Origin: Pegoplata infirma
Taxonomy: Eukaryota > Arthropoda > Insecta > Diptera > Anthomyiidae
Direction: 5' to 3'
NCBI GenBank assembly: GCA_963921195.1
Contig: OY992539.1
Span: forward strand, 37,105,754-37,169,753
Length of the DNA: 64,000 nt
Shown: positions 44,047 through 54,135 of the stretch, piece after piece
Numbering within the stretch: the stretch's first letter is position 1
Layout of the letters: each line of letters starts with the position of its first letter
Translations under genes and position numbers: made by a program
The notes under the pieces: generated by a model
What the model was told of the DNA's origin: nothing
What the model saw: the letters and a program-made list of their open reading frames with translations, nothing else
Database searches by the model: none

Positions 44047-44183
44047 GACATCGCTAGATCGACTTAAAATCGATCAAGGATCATAAATATATATACTTTA
44101 TGGGGTCCTAAACCAATATTTCAATGTGTTACATACGGAATGACAAACTTATATATACCCTCTATCACCAGAGTGGAGGGTAT
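43855..44183 (-). mobile_element. DINE-1-like 5' part, subfamily B
   Basis: Minus strand: ATACCCTCCACTCTGGTGAT, GTTTGTCATTCCG, CATAAAGTATATATATTTAT, GATCGATTTTAAGTCGATCT, and a long GTCT/GTCC tract (plus-strand CAGACAGACAGACGGACGG at about 43998-44050). The 3' half is absent. The DINE sits inside the foldback insertion. Confidence 0.85.
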
Positions 44184-44297
44184 AAAAAACAATATATACC
44201 AGGAACCTCGGAACTTGGAGGTGTCTAGAGGCACCAATTTTTTATTGGCAGGGTTTTTAATTTAAAGATTGTTTATCAAAAAAAAAAAGTTTTTCTG

Positions 44298-44719
44298 TGT
44301 AGCCGGCCTTCGGCCGGGCTTAGGGATTACAAAATCCATGCATTAAACCCACCCTCTCCGCAAAGTAAAGTTTTCTAGGGTAGCAGGCCTTTGCGCTATC
44401 AAATTAGTTATGCCTCTTAAAGTCCTGATAACCAAAATAGCTTTGGTTTGCAGAGAGGGTGGGTTTAATGCATGGGATATGTAATCCCTAAGCCCGGCCG
44501 AAGGCCGGCTACGCAGAATACCTTTATTACAAAAACACAAATCATAGAAGTCGTAAGTTCGACATTTCGCCCAAATAAAATATTTTGGATTTTTTGACAA
44601 TTTTGTTTTGCGAGAAGTAACATTTTTAGACCTATCATTTTGGGCTATATGTCGCAGCTTGGGCGATATGACATTTACGGTTTTGGGCGATAAGACCTTG
44701 GGCGCTATGTCCGTACGCC
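44298..44719. mobile_element. Rearranged copy of the GGGCGTACGG element
   Basis: The right end GGGCGCTATGTCCGTACGCC and the subterminal GTCGCAGCTTGGGCGATATG, AAAACCGTAAA-like and TCATTTTGGGCTATATGTCG match the first 100 bp of 10164-10858 in reverse. The left part is a 66-bp-arm inverted repeat (44298-44363 and 44447-44513) bearing TAGCCGGCCTTCGGCCGGGC and GCATTAAACCCACCCTCTC. The opposite terminus is missing. Confidence 0.75.
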
Positions 44720-44980
44720 ATTTCAAACTCCATAAATTAATTTAGAGGCATCGCTAAATAATTTTTTTTGGATAGCAGGATTTACGTGGAAATATATTTC
44801 CACACTCTCCGCAAAATAATGATGAACATTTTTAAAAAATATTTAAATGAGTAACAAAGCCATATATGGCTTTATTTCCAACAGTGGTTGGTAATAACGC
44901 CATATGGCCTTATTTCTCAACTCTTTGGGAAATAAGGCCATATGGCCTTATTGCCTATGGCTTTATTTCACCCCCCCCCC

Positions 44981-45300
44981 AAATAAATGATGAAAAAAAA
45001 TTTGATGAAAAAAAAAAATTTGATGAAAAACAATTTTTTTTTTTTTGAAAAATAATTATGTTACTTTTTATTCACCAGCTGGTGAAAAACAGTTTTATTC
45101 ACCACGAGGTGAATTATTATCCAAGTTACAAACCCAAGTTATTAAAATTTTTGGTTTTAAGAAAATTAAAATAGTAATTCTTGTTTTCTTTTTCGTTAAT
45201 TGTTAGATTATAAAGTCAAACTGAGGTGGCGTCCTGCAACTTTTTTAAAATTAGACACCAGCCTAAAATATTATCATGTTAAAAAACGCATTTTTGGAAA
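44981..45300 (-). repeat. Family X, minus orientation, second half
   Basis: After the foldback insertion the GATGAAAAAAAATTT tract continues, then ATTCACCAGCTGGTGAAAAA, CACCACGAGGTGAA, AAATAGTAATTCTTGTT, AAACTGAGGTGGCGTCCTGC and ATTAGACACCAGCCTAAAA, the reverse complement of 14606-14990. Confidence 0.78.
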
Positions 45301-45520
45301 TATTTGACAACTCATAGCGGATAAATCCATTATGCTGACGATTCAAAAATAAGTCAATAGTAAAGCTCAAAAATTTCAAAATTTCATTAAAATACAATTA
45401 GTGCCCAAGGGCTAAAGCGACACATGGGTTCTAAATTTAAAAAGTTATTTTCAATAGGGAGTCCCGTCAAATATAAATTTTCTAATTTCATGTCATAGTA
45501 CCTGCCATGCAATTGCCACG
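45301..45520. other. Spacer, no feature
   Basis: No shared repeat or gene recognised. Confidence 0.4.
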
Positions 45521-46350
45521 TTAGAGTTGATTGTGGGAAAATTTAGGAAGAAATTTCGCAAGGGCATCTTAAGTCGGCAACCAGCGGTCAAATTTGCAAA
45601 ATGACGTATTTCGACCAAAATTCATTTCCGAATTTTTGACCAAATCCGGCTCAAGAATTGAACAGTTCATGCGAATAAGGACAAATAGACGATTTGTATT
45701 ATTTTACATATGACGATAAAAACGCAGGAAACGGCTAAAAACTAATATTTTTTTCCAAAATTTTTGCATAATGCACTAATCCATTAATGCAAAAAAGTTC
45801 ACAAAAATATAAGTTTTAAACCGTTTCCTGCGTTTTTATCGTCATTTGTAAAATTATACAAATGGTCTATTCGTCCTTATTCGCATGAACTGTTCAATTC
45901 ACAAATTTTGAGTATTTTATTGGAAAAATATTAAAAAAAAATCAAACGATGGAAACAGTTAAGTGTGTTATCCAAAAAATATTAAGAAAATATAAAAACG
46001 CGATTTTGGTCCAAAAATGCTGATCAGCGCTTTTGGTCCACATCAGCATTTTATCAGCATTTTCAAACCAAAATCGTGTTTTTGTACTTTTTTAATATAT
46101 TTTAGATAACACACTTAACATTTTTCAACTTTTGAGACCAATTTGGATAAAAAATAATTTTTATGTTTAAAAATCCGCATCTGTGGACCAAAATCGAGGT
46201 TTTGGAATTTTTTAAATATTTCTGCAATAAAGGCCGCCAAATTTTTTTGAACTTTGACCGGATGGCTGCACTCAATGGTTTTCGTTATTCGAAGTTCACA
46301 ACTTAAACAGGACATCGTAAATCTTTTCGAACGCGTGGATTTGAAGTGAC
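45521..46350. repeat. Interspersed repeat with nested inverted repeats (family of 19195-19735)
   Basis: 45540-45660 is the reverse complement of 19610-19710 (GGGCATCTTAAGTCGGCAAC, TTTGACCAAATCCGGCTCAA). 45970-46230 matches 19370-19570 directly (GATTTTGGTCCA, GATAACACACTTAACATTTT, GACCAATTTGGATAAAAA, CATCTGTGGACCAAAA). Between them 45655-45745 and 45806-45900 form a separate ~90-bp-arm palindrome (GTTCATGCGAATAAGGAC ... GTCCTTATTCGCATGAAC). The minus-strand frame at 46115-46360 is repeat-derived. Confidence 0.75.
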
Positions 46351-47323
46351 AAAGTGACAAAAAATGCCGAAATTTTTTAAAAATTCCGAAAATTTAAAAA
46401 AAAAAAAAATTAATTTTATTCAATCCTGAAACCCGGTATTCAGAAAAACCAATGCCGATTGGAAGCCTTGTATTTACCAATATAATTTTTCTTCACTTTT
46501 TGTTTTTGTTCCTTATCTGATTCATGACGTATAATTAATATTAACTACTTAAACGAACCACCAACAATTTATTGCTCATACGCCTAAGTGCAGCTAATAA
46601 CATTAACTAATGAATTACAAAAAATCCACAAAAAAAAAACATAAAAAAGCAAAAAGAAAAATTAAAAAAAGAAATCTAAAAAAAAAAACTTGAGTAAAAA
46701 TGCATTGCAACATTAATTATCTTGTAACTGTCTGGTATTTTTTTGTAAATTCCTTTTAAAATATTTTGCTTAATTCGATTTTTTCCTCGTTAGTCTGTCT
46801 TCTCTACTGTTTTTTGTATTTTTCTTTTATTTTTTGTATGTTCAAGTGCACTTGGACATAACTGTTTGTTACAGCTGCAGTGGCAGGCAGCAGTAACTTT
46901 ATACTAACAAGACTGATATTTAATACTTTGTTACTCTGTAACAAATTTATACCAGCTTGTGTGAGTGGAAAGTTTTTTTTTTTTCTTTTTTTAACGTTTG
47001 TTGTTTTTTTTTTTAGCTTCATTCTAGTTAAATTTTGTGGTTTTTTAGTTGTTGTTTTTACAGCTAATACCCAATTTTTTTCATATTGTTGTTTTCTGTG
47101 TTTGTATGTATTTGTTTGTTTAAGGGTTTTGTAAATTTTATGCATTTCGTATTTGTTTTAGTTATTTTTGGTTGTGTATGTATATGTGTACATACCAAAG
47201 CCTCTCGTCGCGGGGAAAATACCTCTCCAAAATATGCGCGTCTTTTCATTACTGTATGAATGTTCAAATGGCACTCAAGAAACAAAAAATTTTATAATAT
47301 AAAAAAAAAAAATGAGAAAAAAC
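46351..47323. other. Intronic sequence, mainly single-copy
   Basis: Contains A-rich tract 46618-46700 and T/G-rich tract 46960-47170. Overlapping opposite-strand frames at 46804-47145 are compositional. No exon with acceptable splice context and domain was found. Confidence 0.45.
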
Positions 47324-48145
47324 AAGTAGAAAGTCAAATTCGACTTGGCCGAATCTAAGAATACCCTCCACAATGCCCTTTTTAAGTGATAGCAAGTTTT
47401 CTAAAGTGAAAAAATTAACATTTTTGGTTAGAAACATTTTATTTTGTGTAAAAAAAACTTTTTCTTAGTAATTTTTGAAAAAAAAAAATAATTTACTAAT
47501 TTTTTTTTTTGAGTGTAAAATTTTTTTTGAGTGTAAAATTTTTTTTTGAGTGTAAAATTTTTTTTTAGTGTATTTTTTTTTTGTTTTAGTGTAAAAATAT
47601 TTTTGAGTGACAAAAATACTTTGTTAAATATTTTCGTGACTTACAAATGTTTTTAAAACTTGTTAAACGGGTTTTCAACACGTGAATTTAAGGTGAAACT
47701 TATCTGAAATTTACGGTTTTGCCAATAACTTTTGAACCACTGGACCGATTTGGTTGACATTTAAAACGAACCGGACCAAAGGAACGGCAAATATATATGC
47801 CACACTGCAGCACCCTCAGAATTGCCGTTCGAAAGTTACCGTATGTTTTATCTCGTAAATTCCAGAGAAACCCTTGCCGAAATTCACTCATTTGCTTATA
47901 ATTTTTGAACCACTGGACCGATTTCGCTGGATTGCAATACCAACCTGACCAACCTGACCGTAAAGTCTTTCAAAAGTTAGCGTGTTTTCAACAGACAGAC
48001 AGACGGACGGACATCGTTAGATCGTCTTAAAATCGATCAAGGATCATGAATATATATACTTTATGGGGTCCTAGACCAATATTTCGAGGTGTTACATACG
48101 GAATGACAAACTTTATATACCCTCTATCACTAGAGTGGGGGGTAT
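47324..48145 (-). mobile_element. DINE-1-like element, subfamily B, complete
   Basis: Minus strand from 48145: ATACCCCCCACTCTAGTGAT, GTTTGTCATTCCG, CATAAAGTATATATATTCAT, GATCGATTTTAAGACGATCT, GTCCGTCCGTCTGTCTGTTG, AAAGTTACCGTA-type interior, a cluster of TTTTTACACTCAAAAA, then GGAGGGTATTCTTAGATTCG, GGCCAAGTCGAATTTGAC and CTACTTG. It is about 82-90 per cent like the copy at 57547 by eye. Confidence 0.9.
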
Positions 48146-48337
48146 AAAAAAATGATTGAAAAAAATTTGAGTAAAAAAAAATTTTGTAAAAAAAAAATTA
48201 GGTACACAAATTTTTGTAAAAAAAAATTTAAGGCACACAAATTTTGAAATTAAGATATTAATAAATGGCGTTTACTGAACCATTTCATTCCAAAAGATTT
48301 TGTGTAACAACAAAGATCAGTGAAAAAGAACTGAGTA

Positions 48338-48548
48338 ATAACAAGTAGAAAAGTTAAATACGACTTGGCCGAATCTATGAATACCCTCCACAATGCTCTT
48401 TTAAAGTGATCGTAAATTTTCTAACGTGAAAAATTAATATTTTTGATTAGAAATATTTTATTTCGTGTAAAAAAACTTTTCTTTGAATTAATTTTTGAAA
48501 AAAATAATTTACAAAATTTTTTTTTGAGTGTAAAATTTTTTTTGTGTG
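48338..48548 (-). mobile_element. DINE-1-like 3' part, subfamily B
   Basis: AACAAGTAGAAAAGTTAAAT, GACTTGGCCGAATC and ATACCCTCCACAATGC mark the tail. The copy is interrupted by the element starting at 48549. Confidence 0.8.
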
Positions 48549-49638
48549 CACTCAAAAAAAAAATGAACTAAAATCTGGGAAAATTAACTCAATTTTGAGA
48601 AAAAGAGGGAACGATTTGGCTCCAAAGATTTTTTTTCTTGGTTTTAGTTCATAATTTTCCCAAAAATAAGGAAAACAAATTTATTTAATTTTAAGCCAAT
48701 TTTACCTAGAAAATGGGAAAAATTATACTTCACATTTTAGAAATAGATTGGGTCTAGACCCTGGACCCATGGGTTCGGACCCCATTTAACTCGAGACCCC
48801 GTTGGGTCCTTTAAGGATCCCCATAGATTTTGAACCAAAACTTGTGTCCGTTTCGCTTTAACTTGCTTAGTTTTTGAGATACGGTAATAAGGGGCCTGAT
48901 AGGGTCTTGAGAATCTTAAAAACCGGAAAACTCAAAAACTATTAATCGGAGGGCTTTCGGGTATTTTGCGGAAGTGTTCTACGAGTCAAGAGCTACAAAA
49001 ATGCCGTTGGACGTTTTCTCGTGTTGGCAGTATTTACCGAGATATGTGTATATATAAAATCTCGGGAATTTCAAATTTTAGATCTAAAATTAGGGTCTTG
49101 AGACCCCGACAGATATGCAGAGCTAGGCTATTCCATATTTTTCTTTGTAGTCTTTCTTTTGAAAATTTCATCCGTTTCGCTCTATCTCGCTTTGTATTCG
49201 AGATATCGAGATATCGCCATTTTGAATTTTTAACTAAATTCTAAGAAGTTATTTACTAAATTCTTAGAAGTCATTAACTAAATTCTTAGAAGTACACTTC
49301 CTCAATTCAAAGAAGAGAAATACGATGATGTTTTTTTTAGTAAATTTTAACTAAACTTGAACTAAATTGTTTTTTAAGAAATATGTCTTTAAAATAAAGA
49401 TACGATTTTTAGATTTGCGGAAAATTTCTATGGCAGTAAGAATTTTTTTTCCTAATATTTAAAAAATCCATTTAAAGAAAACTATGAACTAATTATAAGT
49501 AAATGAACTAAAATTTTTTCCCATAGTTAAGAAAATTTCTCATTTTTAAGTTAAATTTAACTAAATTTGAGGAAAATTCATGATAAATTTTCAAAGACAT
49601 TTTTTCCTTAAATTTAGTTATGTCTTTTTTTTTCAGTG
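48549..49638. mobile_element. CACTCAAAAAA-ended MITE
   Basis: Begins CACTCAAAAAAAAAATGAAC and ends GTTATGTCTTTTTTTTTCAG followed by TG, flanked by TG (48547-48548) and TA (49639-49640), an imperfect TA duplication. Subterminal AACTAAATTTGAGG/CTCAATTTTGAG words are mirrored. The interior includes GGACCC-rich text (48755-48830). The plus frame at 48966-49244 shows no domain. Confidence 0.6.
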
Positions 49639-49639
49639 T

Positions 49640-50429
49640 ACTAGTTTTCCTTTAAGTTTTTTGTCACCAAATTTGTTTTTTTGTTTCAAAATATGTGAAA
49701 GTCGTTGAAGAGGCCTTGGTGTATCCATACAGAATGTGCATTTGTATTTCTCTTTATATTTTTTTGAATGTTTATTTTATTGTTGTTGTTGTTTCTTTTG
49801 TGGTTACTTTGACCAGGCGTTCAGGCTTAGTTAATCTCTTGGCAAACATTGGCTTTTTGTGATACACTGAAAAAACCACAACACAGTGCAAGATTTGTGT
49901 CCACAAATATATTCTTTTTTTACTATTTCTTGTTTTAACTCCCTTTTTATCTCTTTTTTTTTTTTTTTTTTGATAACAAAAACTATAAAACAAACTGTTA
50001 TTTAGGTATTTTTCTCTAAATATTTTTTTTACATTTACCACTGATGCTATTAATATGTACTATTGTTGTAATATTGCTGCTAGCTGACTGTTTACAATTC
50101 GTTTAGTTTTTTTTGCGGTTGTTTTGTTTAAAACAATGACTTTGAAAAATGTTTGGAAAAATTTTTAATTCAAATCAAAACAAGGAAAAATTTTTCCAAA
50201 TCCATGAACAACCTTTCACAATGATAAAACATTTTCCATAATAATGAATTTTGATAGAAAGGCACTTTTCAAATTATTGAAATTTTTTTTAGTGATAAAA
50301 AGAATAATAGAAAATTGTGACAAAAAATATTTTATTTTAAGTAAATTTTTTTTTGTATTTTTAGAAAAAAAAATTTTTTGAGTTTAAACATTTTTTTGAG
50401 TCCCAAAAACACTTTTCAAAATATATAAC
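49640..50429. other. Intronic sequence, mainly single-copy
   Basis: Includes a TTGTTGTTGTTG tract (49780-49792) and T-runs; no exon or shared repeat, apart from ACAAAAATA/GAGTG words near 50380. Confidence 0.4.
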
Positions 50430-51400
50430 AAAGAATTTTCAAGCCGAAAAATACATCCTGTAATTCTGGGTTTTTGGAACGGGATAAAATGGGGTAAAAA
50501 AATTTACTTTTTGTGCTTTTTATATTTTCTAAGATAACTTGTAATTTGGACTGGAATTCCAACTTGAAATTTGGAATGCAGGCTCGCCATCCAAAAAAAA
50601 AAAAAAAAGTTCTGAAATTTTTTTTTTTTGAAAATTTCGATCCTAAAAGCCAAAAGCGGTAAAATAATGCATTCATAATGCATAATTCTTTCTCCTGAAA
50701 TAATCAACAGGTATATAAAATTTGAAATAAAGGACACTTAAGTAAAACAAAACCTTTCTAAAAAGGTACCTTGAAGAATTTCAGATTTTAAGGGGGGTAA
50801 AAGAGGTAAACATTTTTATTTTGTTATTTTTTATATCTTCTAAAATAAAAGATTCAAAAACCTTGAAATTTGAAATGTAGGGTCATACATTAAAAAAAAT
50901 AAAAAATTTAGATAAAAGTACTTTTTGAAAAGTTTCGATGCTTAAGAGTAAAAATGATATTTTATTTAGTCCTTTTTTTAAATCATGAATTAATGGTCAT
51001 ACAAACTTAATTTTTAGCATGTAAGATACTCTATCAAAACAAAATATTGTGAATAAATGGTGTTTAGCGGGTAAAAGGAAGTAAAAATAATTGTAAATTG
51101 GTACTTTTTCGATTTCCTATAACAATGGTCTAATAGACTAAAAGTTGTGAGCCTAGGATCCTTCAGCAAAAAAAAATTTTTAAAAATAAACTTTTCCAAC
51201 ATTTCGATTATATGTGGCCAAAATTGGGGTAAAAATGTATAACTATTTATAACTTTTTTATAACTATTAAACTAAACAATGGATGAAAGTAGGGTAAATG
51301 GTACTTTTCTATTTTTTTTTTTTTATTTCTTTAACGCATGTTATATGAAAAACGGGGAACGAAATGAAATGGACCATGAAATGACGTGAAATAATTTTTG
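50430..51400 (-). repeat. TACC...TTTTACCC interspersed repeat, minus orientation
   Basis: Reverse of the 4030-4780 family: GGTAAAAAAATTTACTTTTT, ATTTGGAATGCAGG, GGGGTAAAAGAGGTAAA, GGTAAAATGGTACTTTTC-like text and, at the right end, GAACGAAATGAAATGGACCA, matching the inverted 4060-4130 start. Frames in it are repeat-derived. Confidence 0.55.
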
Positions 51401-51402
51401 TT

Positions 51403-52386
51403 ATACCCTGCAACCACTGTGTGGTGGTAACTTACTTTGTCATTCCGTTTGTAAGGCATCGGAATATCCGTCGGGGACCCCAAAAAGTATATCGACCATT
51501 CCATGAGAGACCGTCCAAAAATGTCGACTTTTTGACCGACGGTCTTTAGATTTTCTTAATATTTATTTTGCAAAAAAATACGCTATGGGCCCAATTAAAG
51601 ATTTCACTTTTGAGTTCGCCAAAATTCAAAAAACTGACAATTTTTTTAGATTTTTTAATTTTTGAAAAACCAAAAAATCAGTCAAAAGTGTCTCAATTAA
51701 AAAAGCCATATCTTTGGTAATTCTTAATGGAACTGAAGGCTCAAAAGCGTGTTTGGATAAGAAAAAATTTACAAAACATATTTTTGGTAAAATAAACTGC
51801 AATTTTCCACAGTTGCATATTTTAAACGCATTTTTCGCTGATTTGATCATGATCGATTCTAAGACATTCTATACATGTCCGTCCATCAGTTTGTTAATCC
51901 GTCCGTCTCTCTGTAGATAACACAATGCAGTCCAAAATAAAAGAGCTAGAATCCTGAAGTTTGGCTCGAATACGTCTAATGGTCATAGGCAGGTTAAGTT
52001 CGTGAACAGGCAAAATCGGGTAAGGGGGGAAAATTTTTCACATTAATCTCTGAAAAACTTAATTTTTTTTAAAGTTGTTTTTAGATTTTTATTAGGTAAA
52101 TAAAGCATTTTTATGAAAGAAGAAGTTCAAAGTCCTATAGTTGGACCCAGAGGGTTAAAAATTATGACTTTTTGGGACGCCCCACCGCCTTTTCAGAATG
52201 TGGATCTAAAAAAAATTATTATAATGATGATAAAACTGTTTAACTGTAGTGCAAATTGCATAATAAATAAATTAGTAAAAACTGATCGTGAGAGGGAACG
52301 TATCCCCATAGCCCCCTCTAAACCCCCCTCACCATAACAAAAGACACCAGTGGATTCGGCACAGCCGAATTTAGCCGTCTCACTTG
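51403..52386 (+). mobile_element. DINE-1-like element, subfamily A variant
   Basis: Starts ATACCCTGCAACCACTGTGT, ACTTACTTTGTCATTCCG, GGACCCCAAAAAGTATAT. It carries a ~360-bp unusual insertion-like interior (51495-51840), then GATCGATTCTAAGACATTCT, GTCCGTCCATCAG, GATGCAGTCCAAAATAAAAG, and ends GGATTCGGCACAGCCGAATT, GTCTCACTTG. The block between CCCAAAAAGTATATC and the second half is not in other copies. Confidence 0.82.
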
Positions 52387-52479
52387 TTTTGCTCAAATTT
52401 TGTTACTCAAATTTTGTAACTGAAAATTTTTTTTTCACTAAAATTTTGTGACTTAAATTTTTTTTCACTCAAAATTTGT

Positions 52480-53154
52480 ATACTCTCCAACCACAGTATG
52501 GGGGTATACTCACTTTGTCATTCCGTTTGTAAAGCATCGAAATATCGGTCGGCGACCCCATAAAGTATATATATTATTGATCCATGATCGATTCTAAGGC
52601 ATTCTGTGAATGTCCGTCTGTCCGTCCGTCCGTCTGTCTGTAGATGGCACGATGCAGTCCAAAATAAAACAGCTAGCCGCCTGAAATTAAGCACGAATAT
52701 GACTTATATTCCTAGGCAGGTTAAGTTCGGAAATGGGCAAAATCGGACAAAAAAAAACCGACCACTAAAAAACGGTATTTTTTGCAGGGCTTTTTGTACA
52801 TTTTAAGCAAATGCAACATTTTTATGTCAGTTCGTCTGACTCAAAACCCTGCATTTGGACCCAGCGGATAAAAAAAAATAAAAATAAATGTTTCCCGCCC
52901 CTTTTGTGGGCGTGGATAAAACAAATATATTTTAATAATGATTAATTGGATAAAATAATTGGAAGAATCATAATAAATCCATTTGATAACAACTATCGCA
53001 AGGAGAAGGTGCCGCCCAATGTCTCCCACCAAACCCCCAAACCAACCCCCCCCCACTACCAAAAAAAGACGACCCTGAAAAAAAAAAATGTGTTTTTTTT
53101 ACATTTTGGAGGGTATAAAAGATTCGACACAGCCAAATTTAACACTCTCACTTG
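52480..53154 (+). mobile_element. DINE-1-like element, subfamily A, complete
   Basis: Starts ATACTCTCCAACCACAGTAT, ACTCACTTTGTCATTCCG, CATAAAGTATATATATTATT, GATCGATTCTAAGGCATTCT, GTCCGTCTGTCCGTCCGTCC, GATGCAGTCCAAAATAAAAC, AGGCAGGTTAAGTTCGGAAA. It ends GGAGGGTATAAAAGATTCG, ACACAGCCAAATTTAACACT, CTCACTTG. It has a C-rich patch 53030-53060. Confidence 0.9.
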
Positions 53155-53220
53155 TTTTTACTCAAATTGATTTGATTTTTCTCAATTTTTTTTACTCTTC
53201 ACCTCATTGTGATATATGCT

Positions 53221-54127
53221 TAGGCTGACCATTCGTACTGATTTAATCAGTACATGTACTGATTTTTGATCACGTGTACTGATCAAAAAACTTTGTACTG
53301 ATTTGTACTGATTTTTTAAAATATGTACTGATTGTACTGATTTTTGAACATTTAAACATAAAAAATTATTTTATTCGAAAATTCTATATAGAAACTTGAA
53401 TTTCCATAATATAAGTCGTCAAAGTTGTTTTTTTATAACTTAAGTCTGACAATGAGATAATTTATAATGAATTTTTTCGTGAATCAAGAGGTTCCTTAAC
53501 GCAAAAATGTATCTGAAAATGCGCACAGTATCTTTGAGGTTTTCTATAACGAAAGTTTTATGGATTTTTTATATTTTTAGAAAGATGCTGTAAATTTCAT
53601 GAATCCTAATGATTCTGAGATCTTAGATGAGGTAATGTTATCAGAGCTAATTCGAAAAATCACTCAGAAAATCAGGGCATTAAAAAAACATGTGCTTACT
53701 GTTAAGTTTTCTTAAAGGAAAAGTTGTGAAAACTTACGGAAAAAAGTTTTTCAATTTTTAGGGATTTTCTTGTTATCAAAACCTGTGGAATTTTGTTATA
53801 TTTTTTGCGCTGAAACGATCAAAACATTCAAATGAAATCGTTTTAAGTCAACTAATTTTTCTGCAAAATAACTACAACTACAACGGTTGTTTTTCATCAG
53901 CTGTTTTTTTGCAGTTGTTTTTAACAGTTGTTTTTTGCAGTTGTTTTTTTAACAGTTGTTTTTACTTAAAGTACTTGAGGTCAATTTAGTTTAATCGACA
54001 TTTTTTTAAATATTAAAAAAAACGTATTGTTTTCCCATAGAAAAAAATTTTAGAAAGTAATTTCCAGAAAAAAAAAAATAAAAACTTGGCCGTACTGATT
54101 TGAGCTCAGAAAAAAATGGTCACCCTA
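53221..54127. mobile_element. hAT-like MITE with 8-bp target duplication TATATGCT
   Basis: The 907-bp element begins TAGGCTGACCATTCGTACTG and ends AAAAATGGTCACCCTA. The flanks are exact 8-mers TATATGCT (53213-53220, 54128-54135). The left subterminal region is a cluster of GTACTGATTT repeats (53234-53345); the right one has GCCGTACTGATTTGAGC. The interior has AACAGTTGTTTTTTGCAGTT units (53910-53965). Non-coding. Confidence 0.9.
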
Positions 54128-54135
54128 TATATGCT

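Larger units (their letters stand above)
39507..44980. mobile_element. 5.5-kb foldback-type insertion, 8-bp target duplication AAATAAAT
   Basis: The left end is nine Gs then TGAAATAAAGCCATAGGC and AATAAGGCCAT; the right end is the complement, ending GCCTATGGCTTTATTTCA then ten Cs. The outer ~100 bp of both ends are nearly identical inverted repeats containing further GGCCATATGGCC palindromes. Less similar matching text (GGAAATATATTTCC, GTAAATCCTGCTA, AAATTAATTTATGGAGTTTG) continues to about 39760 and 44722. The flanks are AAATAAAT on both sides (39499-39506, 44981-44988), and family X sequence continues across. The interior holds a DINE-like tail, the 16-bp array, 140-bp tandem units, a DINE and a GGGCGTACGG-type copy; these may be passengers or later insertions. 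Confidence 0.75.

Noticed and set aside
46804..47145. 113-codon minus-strand frame rich in K and T
   Set aside because: An equally long frame lies on the opposite strand over the same T/G-rich DNA; no domain or splice context.
48755..48840. GGACCC-rich segment as a coding or RNA feature
   Set aside because: It lies inside a MITE-like element and shows no structure beyond short GGGTC/GACCC words.
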